A stretch of 10,269 nt of DNA. Source: an uncultured Oscillospiraceae bacterium (GTDB lineage Bacteria > Bacillota > Clostridia > Oscillospirales > Ruminococcaceae). The notes under the pieces are model-generated. The model did not search any database. It was not told where the DNA came from and worked only from the letters and a program-made list of their open reading frames with translations. Location: positions 1 through 10,269 of the forward strand of contig CATXYA010000028.1 of assembly GCA_958403605.1 (NCBI GenBank), given 5' to 3'. Each line of letters opens with the position of its first letter. The stretch's first letter is position 1. The position numbers and the translations under genes are program-made. Below are positions 1 to 6,427 of the stretch, piece by piece.

Positions 1-1
1 G

Positions 2-400
2 TCGTTCGGCTACAATGCCATCCTCTACTATTCCACGGTCATCAGCATCGACAAGTCCCTTTACGAGGCGGCCGTCATGGACGGCGCTTCCGCGTGGCAG
101 CAGATCCGCTACGTCACGCTGCCGGGTTTGAAGTTCACCATCATCACGCTGGTCCTGCTGGCGGTCGGCCGCATCTGCTTTTCCGATTTCGGCCTGTTCT
201 ATCAAATCCCCCAGCACAGCGGCCTGCTCTATTCCACCACCCAGACCATCGACACCTTTGTCTACCGCGCGCTGCTGGAGCTCAACGACGTGGGCCGGTC
301 TTCCGCGGCGGGCTTTCTGCAGTCCATCCTGGGCTTTATTCTAGTATTTACCGCAAACACGCTGGTTTCCAAGATCGACAAAGAAAGCGCGCTGTTTTAA
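2..400 (+). CDS. Sugar ABC transporter permease, LplB/CUT1 type (5' end missing)
   Basis: This is the C-terminal part of an inner-membrane permease of a binding-protein-dependent carbohydrate importer. The frame is open from base 2, so the gene begins before the window; the ATG at 77 is internal. The EAA loop that contacts the transport ATPase is clear: YEAAVMDGAS followed by the downstream I..VTLPG segment, translated from about bases 62-130. It is followed by hydrophobic segments and a tail (IDTFVYRALLEL, then SAAGFLQSILG) typical of LplB/YteP-like permeases that work with YtcP-like partners. The next permease starts 15 bases later and would form the other half of the heterodimer. A substrate-binding lipoprotein is expected outside the window, and no ATPase is visible; transporters of this class often share a distant MsmX-like ATPase. 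The substrate cannot be read from this fragment. Confidence 0.93.
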   Translation, partial: SFGYNAILYYSTVISIDKSLYEAAVMDGASAWQQIRYVTLPGLKFTIITLVLLAVGRICFSDFGLFYQIPQHSGLLYSTTQTIDTFVYRALLELNDVGRSSAAGFLQSILGFILVFTANTLVSKIDKESALF

Positions 401-415
401 TGGAGGTGGAAAAGA

Positions 416-1297
416 ATGATCAACAACAATAAAGCATACAGCTTTTTCTTCAACGCCCTGCTGGCCTTCCTGGTCTTGGCCTGCCTGGCCCCGTTTTGGC
501 TCCTGATCGCCAGCTCCTTTACGGCGGAGACCACCCTGGTGCAAAACGGCTATTCCCTGCTGCCCCAAGAATGGAGCACCGCCGCCTACGAATACCTGTG
601 GGGCGCGCGCGGCTCCATCGGCAGGGCGTATCTTATGAGCGTCGTCATCGCCGCGGTGGGCGTCACCGCCAACGTGGTGATGACGGTGCTGTTCGCCTAC
701 CCGCTCTCCCGCAGGGATCTGCCCGGGCGCAACGTCTTTTCACTGCTGCTGTTTTTCCCCATGCTGTTCAACGGCGGCCTGGTGCCCACCTACTTGGTGT
801 ACACCAACCTTGTCAATGTCAAGGATACCTTGTGGGGGATGATCATCCCCTATCTGCTGTTCAACCCCTTTCTCGTCATTATGATGCGCACCTATTTTAC
901 CTCCAGCATCCCCAACGAGGTCATCGAGGCAGCCAAGATCGACGGCGCCAGCGAGACGAAATGCCTGACGCGGATCGTCGTGCCCATGAGCAAGCCCATC
1001 ATTGCCACCGTCAGCCTGATGACGCTCATCGCTTACTGGAACAACTGGACCAACGGCATCTATTTCCTCACCACCCGCACCGACCTGTACGGCATTCAGA
1101 ATTACCTCAACGACGTGATGAACAAGGCGACCTTCCTGCAGTCCCACATGACGGGCATGCTCAACGCCGCGGACATCCCCAACATCGGCGTGCGCATGGC
1201 CATTGCCGTCATCGCCGTGCTGCCGCTGCTCATCGCGTATCCGTTTTTTCAGAAATATTTCGTCAAGGGCATCACGCTCGGCTCCGTCAAGGGCTGA
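416..1297 (+). CDS. Sugar ABC transporter permease, YtcP/LplC (CUT1) type
   Basis: Complete 293-residue permease, the usual length for this family. It is mostly hydrophobic, with about six membrane segments. The first is at roughly residues 8-34 and the last at roughly 261-277. The EAA loop lies at about residues 171-190 (EAAKIDGAS, then RIVVPMSKP). The end, YFVKGITLGSVKG, is a hallmark of YtcP-type permeases that pair with LplB-type partners. The start at 416 is supported by GGAGG at 402-406. The gene sits 15 bases after the partner permease and 21 bases before the first esterase gene, so import and ester hydrolysis are probably co-transcribed. The likely cargo is a di- or oligosaccharide or a decorated glycoside, judged from the neighbours rather than from the protein itself. 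Confidence 0.95.
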   Translation: MINNNKAYSFFFNALLAFLVLACLAPFWLLIASSFTAETTLVQNGYSLLPQEWSTAAYEYLWGARGSIGRAYLMSVVIAAVGVTANVVMTVLFAYPLSRRDLPGRNVFSLLLFFPMLFNGGLVPTYLVYTNLVNVKDTLWGMIIPYLLFNPFLVIMMRTYFTSSIPNEVIEAAKIDGASETKCLTRIVVPMSKPIIATVSLMTLIAYWNNWTNGIYFLTTRTDLYGIQNYLNDVMNKATFLQSHMTGMLNAADIPNIGVRMAIAVIAVLPLLIAYPFFQKYFVKGITLGSVKG

Positions 1298-1318
1298 GCC
1301 GGAAAAGGAGATTCAACG

Positions 1319-2164
1319 ATGGCACTGTGCAAGATCGACTATTACTCGCAGGCGATGCGCCAGAAGATGGGCGTCTGCGTCATCATCCCCGAAAACAAAT
1401 GGGGCTACTCGCTGGCGTCCCGGCCCGCGGATTACCGCTATCCCACGCTGTGGCTGCTGTGCGGCGGCGGCTTCGACCACACGGACTGGCTGCGCTATAC
1501 CGCGCTGGAATTGTACGCGGCCAAGCACGGCATCGCCGTGGTCCTGCCCGGTATCTCTTACTGTGCGTATGTGAACACCGCCGAGGGCGATTACCGCTGG
1601 TGGGACCAGATCTCCTGTGAGCTGCCCGCATACCTGCGCCGGGCGTTCCCGCTCTCCCGCAAGCGGGAGGACAATTTCGTGGCGGGCTTTTCCATGGGGG
1701 GATACGGCGCGTTCAAATTTGCGCTGCAGCAGCCGGAGATGTTCGCCGCCTGCGGCAACTTTTCCGGCCCCGTGGGCATCATCCCCCGCACGGCGGTGCC
1801 GCCGGAGGAAAAACTGGGCCAGCCCTGCCTGCGCGACGACTTCTGCGAGCCGCAGTTCGGCACGCTGTGGGCGTCCTTCGGCTCCGCCGCCAAGCGGCGC
1901 AACACGCCGGACGACAACCTGTATCTGCTGGAAAAGCGCGTGCGGGAGGGCGCCGACCTGCCCAAATTCTACCTGGCCGTGGGCGATGAGGACCCCGGCG
2001 CGCAGGACGGCTACGCGGTCATGGATTATCTGAAACAGCTGGGCGTGGACGTGTATGATGTGCGCGACCACGGCAAGCACGACTGGGTGTACTGCAACCG
2101 GCACGTGGAGGCCTTCCTCAACTGGATCCCGCTCCACAGCGACTACATCATGGAGGATCAATAA
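1319..2164 (+). CDS. Esterase-D/FrmB-like alpha/beta hydrolase, intact triad
   Basis: 281-residue alpha/beta hydrolase of the esterase D / tributyrin esterase / FrmB family (COG0627 type), which hydrolyses carboxylic esters such as acetyl or other acyl groups. The nucleophile elbow is GFSMGG with Ser125. The likely acid is Asp225 in VGDED and the base His254 in GKHDW, so the triad looks complete. The preceding KREDNF block (115-120) is shared with the paralogs at 5574 and 9180. There is no signal peptide, so it should be cytoplasmic. The oxyanion strand reads LLCGGG (46-51) where the family, including the paralog at 5574, normally has LLHGT, so the His of the HG motif is Cys. The start is supported by AGGAG at 1306-1310. 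The truncated gene at 10068 is a close paralog, with 45 of its 67 visible residues identical without gaps. The substrate is unknown; an acyl-sugar is an inference from the transporter and phosphorylase alongside. Confidence 0.88.
   Translation: MALCKIDYYSQAMRQKMGVCVIIPENKWGYSLASRPADYRYPTLWLLCGGGFDHTDWLRYTALELYAAKHGIAVVLPGISYCAYVNTAEGDYRWWDQISCELPAYLRRAFPLSRKREDNFVAGFSMGGYGAFKFALQQPEMFAACGNFSGPVGIIPRTAVPPEEKLGQPCLRDDFCEPQFGTLWASFGSAAKRRNTPDDNLYLLEKRVREGADLPKFYLAVGDEDPGAQDGYAVMDYLKQLGVDVYDVRDHGKHDWVYCNRHVEAFLNWIPLHSDYIMEDQ
2152..2156 (+). promoter_or_regulatory. Ribosome binding site for the 2166 gene, inside the preceding gene
   Basis: GGAGG lies within the last codons of the preceding esterase gene, 9 bases before the ATG at 2166. 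Only one base separates the TAA at 2162-2164 from that ATG. This favours translational coupling of the two genes and fixes the start at 2166 rather than at an in-frame ATG further upstream inside the preceding gene. Confidence 0.75.
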
Positions 2165-2165
2165 G

Positions 2166-2882
2166 ATGGCGGTATTGGAACTGAACGCACTTTCCACGAC
2201 CCTCAGCGGAAGCTTTTCCGCGACGGTGGTCTTTCCCGACCAGCCTGCCCCGGAGGACCGGGCCTATCCCGCGCTGTATTTCCTCCATGACATCGGCGGC
2301 AACGACACCGACATCCGCACGGTGAAAAATCTGGAGGCGCTGGTCAATGAGCTGGGGCTTTTCGTGGTCTGCCCGGCGGTGATGCACTCTTTCGGCATGG
2401 ATCTGCCCTGGGGCGGCAAATACGGCGATTTCGTCACCCGGGAGCTGCCCGGCATCTGCCGCCATCTCTTCCCGCTGGACGCGGAGCGGCAGTTTGTCGG
2501 CGGGCGCGGCGGCGGCGCGTACGGCGCGTACTGGAACGCCGCCCGCCATCCCGCTGCGTTTGCAAAGTGCATGCTGGTGAACGCCCGCCTGGACGCGGCC
2601 TCCCTGTGCGAGGCCGCCGCGGACGGCGCGGACACCCCCCATCTGACAGTGCCGAACCTGGAGGCCGTCTTTGGAGACCTGCGCGCCGTGCGCGGCAGCG
2701 GCTATGACCTCCTTTGCCCGGAAAGCCCCGCCCCCAAAGCGGTGTTTTTGGGGTGCGAAGAGGCGTTTGACGGCGCAGAGGAGAGCATGGCACTCGCCCG
2801 GCGGCTGAAGGCCGCCGTCTGCACGGGCGCCGGCGAAGAGGCGCTCTTTGAAGCCGGCCTGCGCTGGCTGTGCAACGGGTGA
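2166..2882 (+). CDS. Esterase-D-like protein lacking catalytic residues (probable pseudoenzyme)
   Basis: 238-residue protein with the esterase-D fold pattern: a sheet strand ALYFLHDIGG (36-45), strand LFVVCPAV, and a nucleophile-elbow region VGGRGGGAYGA (111-121). That region aligns with VAGFSMGGYGA of the preceding gene. The elbow position that should be Ser is Gly115 (codon GGC at 2508-2510). By eye the acid position (GCEEAF, near residue 200) has lost the Asp of the family's GxED motif, and the C-terminal His motif (G-x-x-H-[DE]-W) reads GAGEEAL, so His is replaced by Glu224 or Glu225. All three triad positions therefore seem lost, while the frame and fold-type residues are kept. It is also about 40 residues shorter than its relatives, mostly in the cap/C-terminal half. 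The frame is intact, so it is not an obvious decayed gene. Possible roles are binding or regulating a sugar ester, or partnering the active esterase just upstream; these are inferences. No signal peptide. Confidence 0.8.
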   Translation: MAVLELNALSTTLSGSFSATVVFPDQPAPEDRAYPALYFLHDIGGNDTDIRTVKNLEALVNELGLFVVCPAVMHSFGMDLPWGGKYGDFVTRELPGICRHLFPLDAERQFVGGRGGGAYGAYWNAARHPAAFAKCMLVNARLDAASLCEAAADGADTPHLTVPNLEAVFGDLRAVRGSGYDLLCPESPAPKAVFLGCEEAFDGAEESMALARRLKAAVCTGAGEEALFEAGLRWLCNG

Positions 2883-2888
2883 GGAGGG
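2883..2888 (+). promoter_or_regulatory. Ribosome binding site deciding the start of the phosphorylase
   Basis: GGAGGG starts one base after the TGA at 2880-2882 and lies 4 bases before the ATG at 2893. It supports the start at 2893 over the longer frame beginning at 2848, which would overlap the end of the preceding gene and add residues unlike the family. Confidence 0.75.
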
Positions 2889-2892
2889 CCGC

Positions 2893-4362
2893 ATGAAACG
2901 CATCGAGAATAAAGCCATGCTCATCACTTACGCCGACACCCTGGGCGGCGGCCTCCGGCAGCTGGACCGGGTGCTGGAGGAATATTTCCCCGGCGCGTTT
3001 GGCGGCGTCCACGTGCTGCCCTTTTTCCCCTCCTCCGGCGACCGGGGCTTCGCGGTGATCGAGTACGACCGGGTGGACCCCGCCTTCGGCACCTGGCAGG
3101 ACATCGACCGGCTGGGGCAGCGGTACTACCTGATGGCGGATTTCATGCTCAACCATGTCTCCATCCGCAGCCGGGAATTTCAGGATTACATGAAGAACGG
3201 CGACGCGTCCCCCTACCGGGACATGTTCCTCCACTGGGACCGGTTCTGGCCGCAGGGGGAGCCCACGCAAGCCCAGCTCGCCGCCCTGTACCGCCGCAAG
3301 GAGGGCGGCCCCCACCTTGCTTTTGTCCGGAACGACGGCAAAACGGTGAAGCTGTGGAACACCTTTTTTTCGGAACAAGTGGATATCGACCCCTATGCCA
3401 AGCCGACGCAGGACTACTTTGCGCGCAACTTGGGCCTGCTTTCCCGGCACGTGCCCCTGATCCGGTTCGATGCGTTTGCCTATGCGTCCAAACGCCCGGG
3501 GACTTCCTGCTTTTTTGTCGAGCCGGATATCTGGAAGGTTTTGGAGATCGCCATGGCGCCGCTGCGGCAGGCCGGCACGGAGATGCTGCCGGAGATCCAC
3601 GAGAATTATACGGTGCAGATGAAAATGGCGGAAAAAGGCTACTGGGTGTACGATTTCGCGCTCCCGGCGCTGCTGCTGCACGGCCTGCATTTCGGCAGGA
3701 CGGACCGTCTGCTCCACTGGCTGGATATTTGTCCCCGCAAGCAGTTCACCACGCTGGACACGCACGACGGCATCGGCCTGGTGGACGTGGCGGGGCGGCT
3801 CACCGAGGAGGAGATCGACGCCACGCAGCGCGCGGTAGACCGCCTGACCCAGGACGTGAAGCCCTATATTCCATTCCCCACGGTGGTGCGTGTGCCCGGC
3901 AAGCCCGTACAGCGCTATCAGATGATGACCACCTACTATTCCGCCCTCGGCTGTGACAACCGGGCCTACCTGCTGGCGCGGGCGGTGCAGCTTTTCGCCC
4001 CCGGCATCCCCCAGATCTATTACGTGGGCCTGCTGGCGGGCGCAAACGACCTGGAAGGCGTCAAAAACAACAGCGACCCACGCACGGTCAACCGCCATTC
4101 CTTCCCGGAGGCGGAGATCCGCGCGGCGGTAAAAAAGCCCGTGGTGGACAGGCTGCTGGCGCTGCTGCGGTTCCGCAACACCTGCGCGGCCTTTGACGGC
4201 GAAGTGCGGGCGGCGCGGGGCAAAGAAGAGGGAACACTGGCCATCACCTGGACCAACGGCGGCCATGCCGCGGTGCTGGAGGCCGATTTCCGGGACAAGA
4301 GCTTTTGCATCACGGAGCGCACGGGCGCCGGGACGGCCGTGTGCTTCCGGCAGGAAGTATAA
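2893..4362 (+). CDS. GH13_18 glycoside phosphorylase, sucrose phosphorylase-like
   Basis: 489-residue cytoplasmic enzyme of glycoside hydrolase family 13 subfamily 18. It should split an alpha-glucoside with inorganic phosphate to give alpha-glucose 1-phosphate and the free acceptor. Near-universal family blocks are present: ITYADTLGG near the N-terminus (11-19), GGVHVLPFFPSSGDRGF (37-53), DFMLNHVS (83-90), the nucleophile strand IRFDAFAY with Asp193, the acid/base strand LPEIHENY with Glu234, and LDTHDGIG with the transition-state Asp292. Late blocks TTYYSALG and APGIPQIYYVGLLAG also match sucrose phosphorylases such as streptococcal GtfA. Length is normal. The acceptor loop reads Gln340-Arg341-Tyr342-Gln343, where sucrose phosphorylases such as that of Bifidobacterium have Asp-Leu-Tyr-Gln, so sucrose is not certain. 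Alternatives within the subfamily are sucrose 6'-phosphate, glucosylglycerate or glucosylglycerol phosphorylase. The gene starts 10 bases after the preceding one and is surrounded by esterase genes. Confidence 0.92.
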   Translation: MKRIENKAMLITYADTLGGGLRQLDRVLEEYFPGAFGGVHVLPFFPSSGDRGFAVIEYDRVDPAFGTWQDIDRLGQRYYLMADFMLNHVSIRSREFQDYMKNGDASPYRDMFLHWDRFWPQGEPTQAQLAALYRRKEGGPHLAFVRNDGKTVKLWNTFFSEQVDIDPYAKPTQDYFARNLGLLSRHVPLIRFDAFAYASKRPGTSCFFVEPDIWKVLEIAMAPLRQAGTEMLPEIHENYTVQMKMAEKGYWVYDFALPALLLHGLHFGRTDRLLHWLDICPRKQFTTLDTHDGIGLVDVAGRLTEEEIDATQRAVDRLTQDVKPYIPFPTVVRVPGKPVQRYQMMTTYYSALGCDNRAYLLARAVQLFAPGIPQIYYVGLLAGANDLEGVKNNSDPRTVNRHSFPEAEIRAAVKKPVVDRLLALLRFRNTCAAFDGEVRAARGKEEGTLAITWTNGGHAAVLEADFRDKSFCITERTGAGTAVCFRQEV

Positions 4363-4381
4363 GGGAAAAGAAAGGAAGCGC

Positions 4382-5557
4382 ATGATGTCGAGTGCAAAGG
4401 ATATGGACGCCCTGCTGCAAAGCTTTGTGGACGGCGGGCTGCCCGGCTGCGGGCTGAAGATCACCCGCCGGGGCGAGACCGTTTACGAGGGATATTTCGG
4501 CGCCGCCGATCTGGAGAAAGGCGCGCCGGTGACGCCGCGGTCCGTCTTCCGGCAGGCGTCCACCTCCAAGCTGCCCCTGTATACCGCGGCCATGATGCTG
4601 TACGAACAGGGAAAATTTCTGCTGAGCGACCCGCTGTACGAGTTCCTGCCCGAGTACCGGGAGAGCCATAAGGTGGTGCGCAGGCCCGGCGGCAGCATCG
4701 ACATCGTAAAGACCAGCCGCCCCATCCTCATCCGGGACATCCTCACCATGCGCTGCGGGCTGCCGTACTGCAACGCCCCCGTGGAGACGGACGACGTCAC
4801 CCTGCGGGCAATGGCAAAAGCGATGGAGCCCCTGTGGGAAAAGGGCCATTACACCAACCGCGAGCACGTGCGGGCCATGGCCGGGGTGCCGCTGGCCTTC
4901 GAGCCGGGCACCCATTGGCTGTACGGCTTTGCCAGCGAATTGACCTGCGCCCTGGTGGAGGCGGTCACGGGAAAAAGCGTGGACGACGCGCTGCGGGAAA
5001 TGCTGTTTGAACCGCTGGAGATGGACGACACCCGCGCCCACTTCTTCGGCGATATCGAGGACCGCATGGTGAAGCTGTACGCCATAGACGAAAAGAACGC
5101 CCTCACGCCCACCCGGCTGGACTTTGAAAACACCTTCCTGCCGGGCGAAGCGCACGAGGCGGGCTGGGCCAGGCTGTTTTCCACGGTGGAGGATTACAGC
5201 CACCTGATGCAGATGCTGGCCTGCGGCGGGACGTTCCGGGGGCGGCGCATCCTCGGTCGCAAGACCATCGACCTGATGCGCGCCAACGTGCTGACGCCCC
5301 GGCAGATGGAGGATTATCAAAACCCCTACGAGGCGGGCTACGGCTATGGGTACGGCGTGCGCACCCTGCTGGACCGGGCCGGGGGCGGTGTCAACGGCTC
5401 GCCGGGCGCTTTCGGCTGGACGGGCGGCTTCGGCGCCTGGTGCGAGGCCGACCCCGCAGAGCAGGCCGCCATCGTCTACATGCACAACCTGGTGCCGAAC
5501 CGGGAGCGCTATTACCATCCCCGCGTCCGCGCCGCGGCCTACGGGATGCTCGACTGA
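4382..5557 (+). CDS. Beta-lactamase-fold serine hydrolase (family VIII esterase-like)
   Basis: 391-residue protein of the class C beta-lactamase / penicillin-binding-protein-like superfamily, which includes family VIII carboxylesterases (EstB type) and D-aminopeptidases. The SxxK catalytic motif is Ser60-Thr-Ser-Lys63, inside RQASTSK. The second motif Tyr is Tyr181 in HWLYGFASE. The third-motif region is GWTGG (345-349), replacing the KTG of true beta-lactamases as in esterase-like members. There is no signal peptide and no lipobox, which argues against a cell-wall or antibiotic-resistance role and for a cytoplasmic esterase. AAAGGA at 4371-4376 precedes the ATG at 4382; a second ATG at 4385 could also serve. 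The paralog at 7972 shares GYGYGxGVRTLLD and the FGW third motif. A role in removing acyl groups from an imported glycoside fits the context but is not shown by sequence. Confidence 0.88.
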   Translation: MMSSAKDMDALLQSFVDGGLPGCGLKITRRGETVYEGYFGAADLEKGAPVTPRSVFRQASTSKLPLYTAAMMLYEQGKFLLSDPLYEFLPEYRESHKVVRRPGGSIDIVKTSRPILIRDILTMRCGLPYCNAPVETDDVTLRAMAKAMEPLWEKGHYTNREHVRAMAGVPLAFEPGTHWLYGFASELTCALVEAVTGKSVDDALREMLFEPLEMDDTRAHFFGDIEDRMVKLYAIDEKNALTPTRLDFENTFLPGEAHEAGWARLFSTVEDYSHLMQMLACGGTFRGRRILGRKTIDLMRANVLTPRQMEDYQNPYEAGYGYGYGVRTLLDRAGGGVNGSPGAFGWTGGFGAWCEADPAEQAAIVYMHNLVPNRERYYHPRVRAAAYGMLD

Positions 5558-5573
5558 AAGAGAGGAAACCGCC

Positions 5574-6410
5574 ATGTCAATTCTCACCTATACCTATGAA
5601 AGCCAGTATCTGAACAACAACACCCAGGTGTCCGTCATCCTGCCCGACAAGCCGCGCGGCATCACCCCGCAGGATTTTTACGGCAGCGGCAGAAAATACA
5701 AGGTCCTCTGGCTGCTGCACGGCACCTACGGCGACTACACGGACTGGGTGCGCAAAACCAACATCGAGCTCTACGCCGCCGAACGGGACCTGGTGGTGGT
5801 GATGCCCAGCGCGCTCAACTCCAATTACTCCAATTGGAAGGACTTTATGCTGGGCTATGACATGTACGATCATCTGACGGAAGAACTGATGCCCCTTGTC
5901 TACGGCTGGCTGCCCGTCTCCCCCAAAAGGGAGGACAACTTCATCGCCGGGCTCTCCATGGGCGGCAGGGGCGCCGTCAAATATGCGGTCAACCACCCTG
6001 AAAAATTCGCCGCGGCCGCCGTGCTGTCCGCGGCCCCCATGGACCTGTCCCGCATGGGGCCGGGCGATCCCTGCCCCATGCTGAACACGGACGATGCGCG
6101 CACCCGCACCACCCTGCTGAACGCGGGCGGGCTGGAAGCCTTCCGCGCCTCCAACGAAAACGTCTGGGCCATCCTGGACGAAAAGGCCGGCACCGGCGTG
6201 CTGCCGCGACTGATGTTCGCCTGCGGCGAGGAGGACGCCCTGTTGTACGGACTGTTCTGCGAGTTCCGCGCCCACGCCGAAGCGGTCGGCCTGAACGCCC
6301 ACTGGTTCACGCGGCCCGGCTACCGGCACGAATGGCGCTTCTGGGACCTTGCCATCCAGGAGGCGCTGGATTTCTTCGGCCTGGAAGAAAAGGGCGGCAA
6401 CCCGTTTTGA
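5574..6410 (+). CDS. Esterase-D/FrmB-like alpha/beta hydrolase, canonical triad
   Basis: 278-residue alpha/beta hydrolase and the most canonical esterase-D member in the window. It has the oxyanion motif LLHGTYGDYTDW (47-58), the nucleophile elbow AGLSMGG with Ser128, the acid Asp221 in CGEED, and the base His252 in YRHEWRFW. The KREDNFIAG block before the elbow matches the paralogs. Its length agrees with the tributyrin esterase / acetyl esterase group. There is no signal peptide, so it is likely cytoplasmic. AGAGG at 5561-5565 supports the start at 5574; the longer open frame upstream is the preceding gene read in another frame. It starts 16 bases after the beta-lactamase-fold gene and 17 bases before the PHB-depolymerase-like gene. 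Likely activity is hydrolysis of short acyl or phenolic esters; the exact leaving group cannot be read from the sequence. Confidence 0.92.
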   Translation: MSILTYTYESQYLNNNTQVSVILPDKPRGITPQDFYGSGRKYKVLWLLHGTYGDYTDWVRKTNIELYAAERDLVVVMPSALNSNYSNWKDFMLGYDMYDHLTEELMPLVYGWLPVSPKREDNFIAGLSMGGRGAVKYAVNHPEKFAAAAVLSAAPMDLSRMGPGDPCPMLNTDDARTRTTLLNAGGLEAFRASNENVWAILDEKAGTGVLPRLMFACGEEDALLYGLFCEFRAHAEAVGLNAHWFTRPGYRHEWRFWDLAIQEALDFFGLEEKGGNPF

Positions 6411-6427
6411 GGGAGAGGGAGGCAAAC

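Noticed and set aside
1313..2197. 294-codon minus-strand open frame opposite the first esterase
   Set aside because: The + strand frame has a catalytic triad and a ribosome binding site; the minus frame has neither motifs nor initiation signals.
2848..2892. N-terminal extension of the phosphorylase from an upstream ATG
   Set aside because: It would overlap the end of the preceding gene, lacks its own ribosome binding site and adds residues absent from the family; the ATG at 2893 has GGAGGG just upstream.
2434..4464. 676-codon open frame on the minus strand opposite the phosphorylase gene
   Set aside because: It mirrors a well-supported GH13_18 gene, its translation is rich in Arg, Pro, Gly and His with no recognisable domain, and long antisense frames are expected in GC-rich coding DNA.
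4382..5557. Antibiotic-resistance beta-lactamase
   Set aside because: There is no signal peptide, the third motif is GWTGG rather than KTG, and the gene sits within a sugar/esterase operon; an esterase-type role is more likely.
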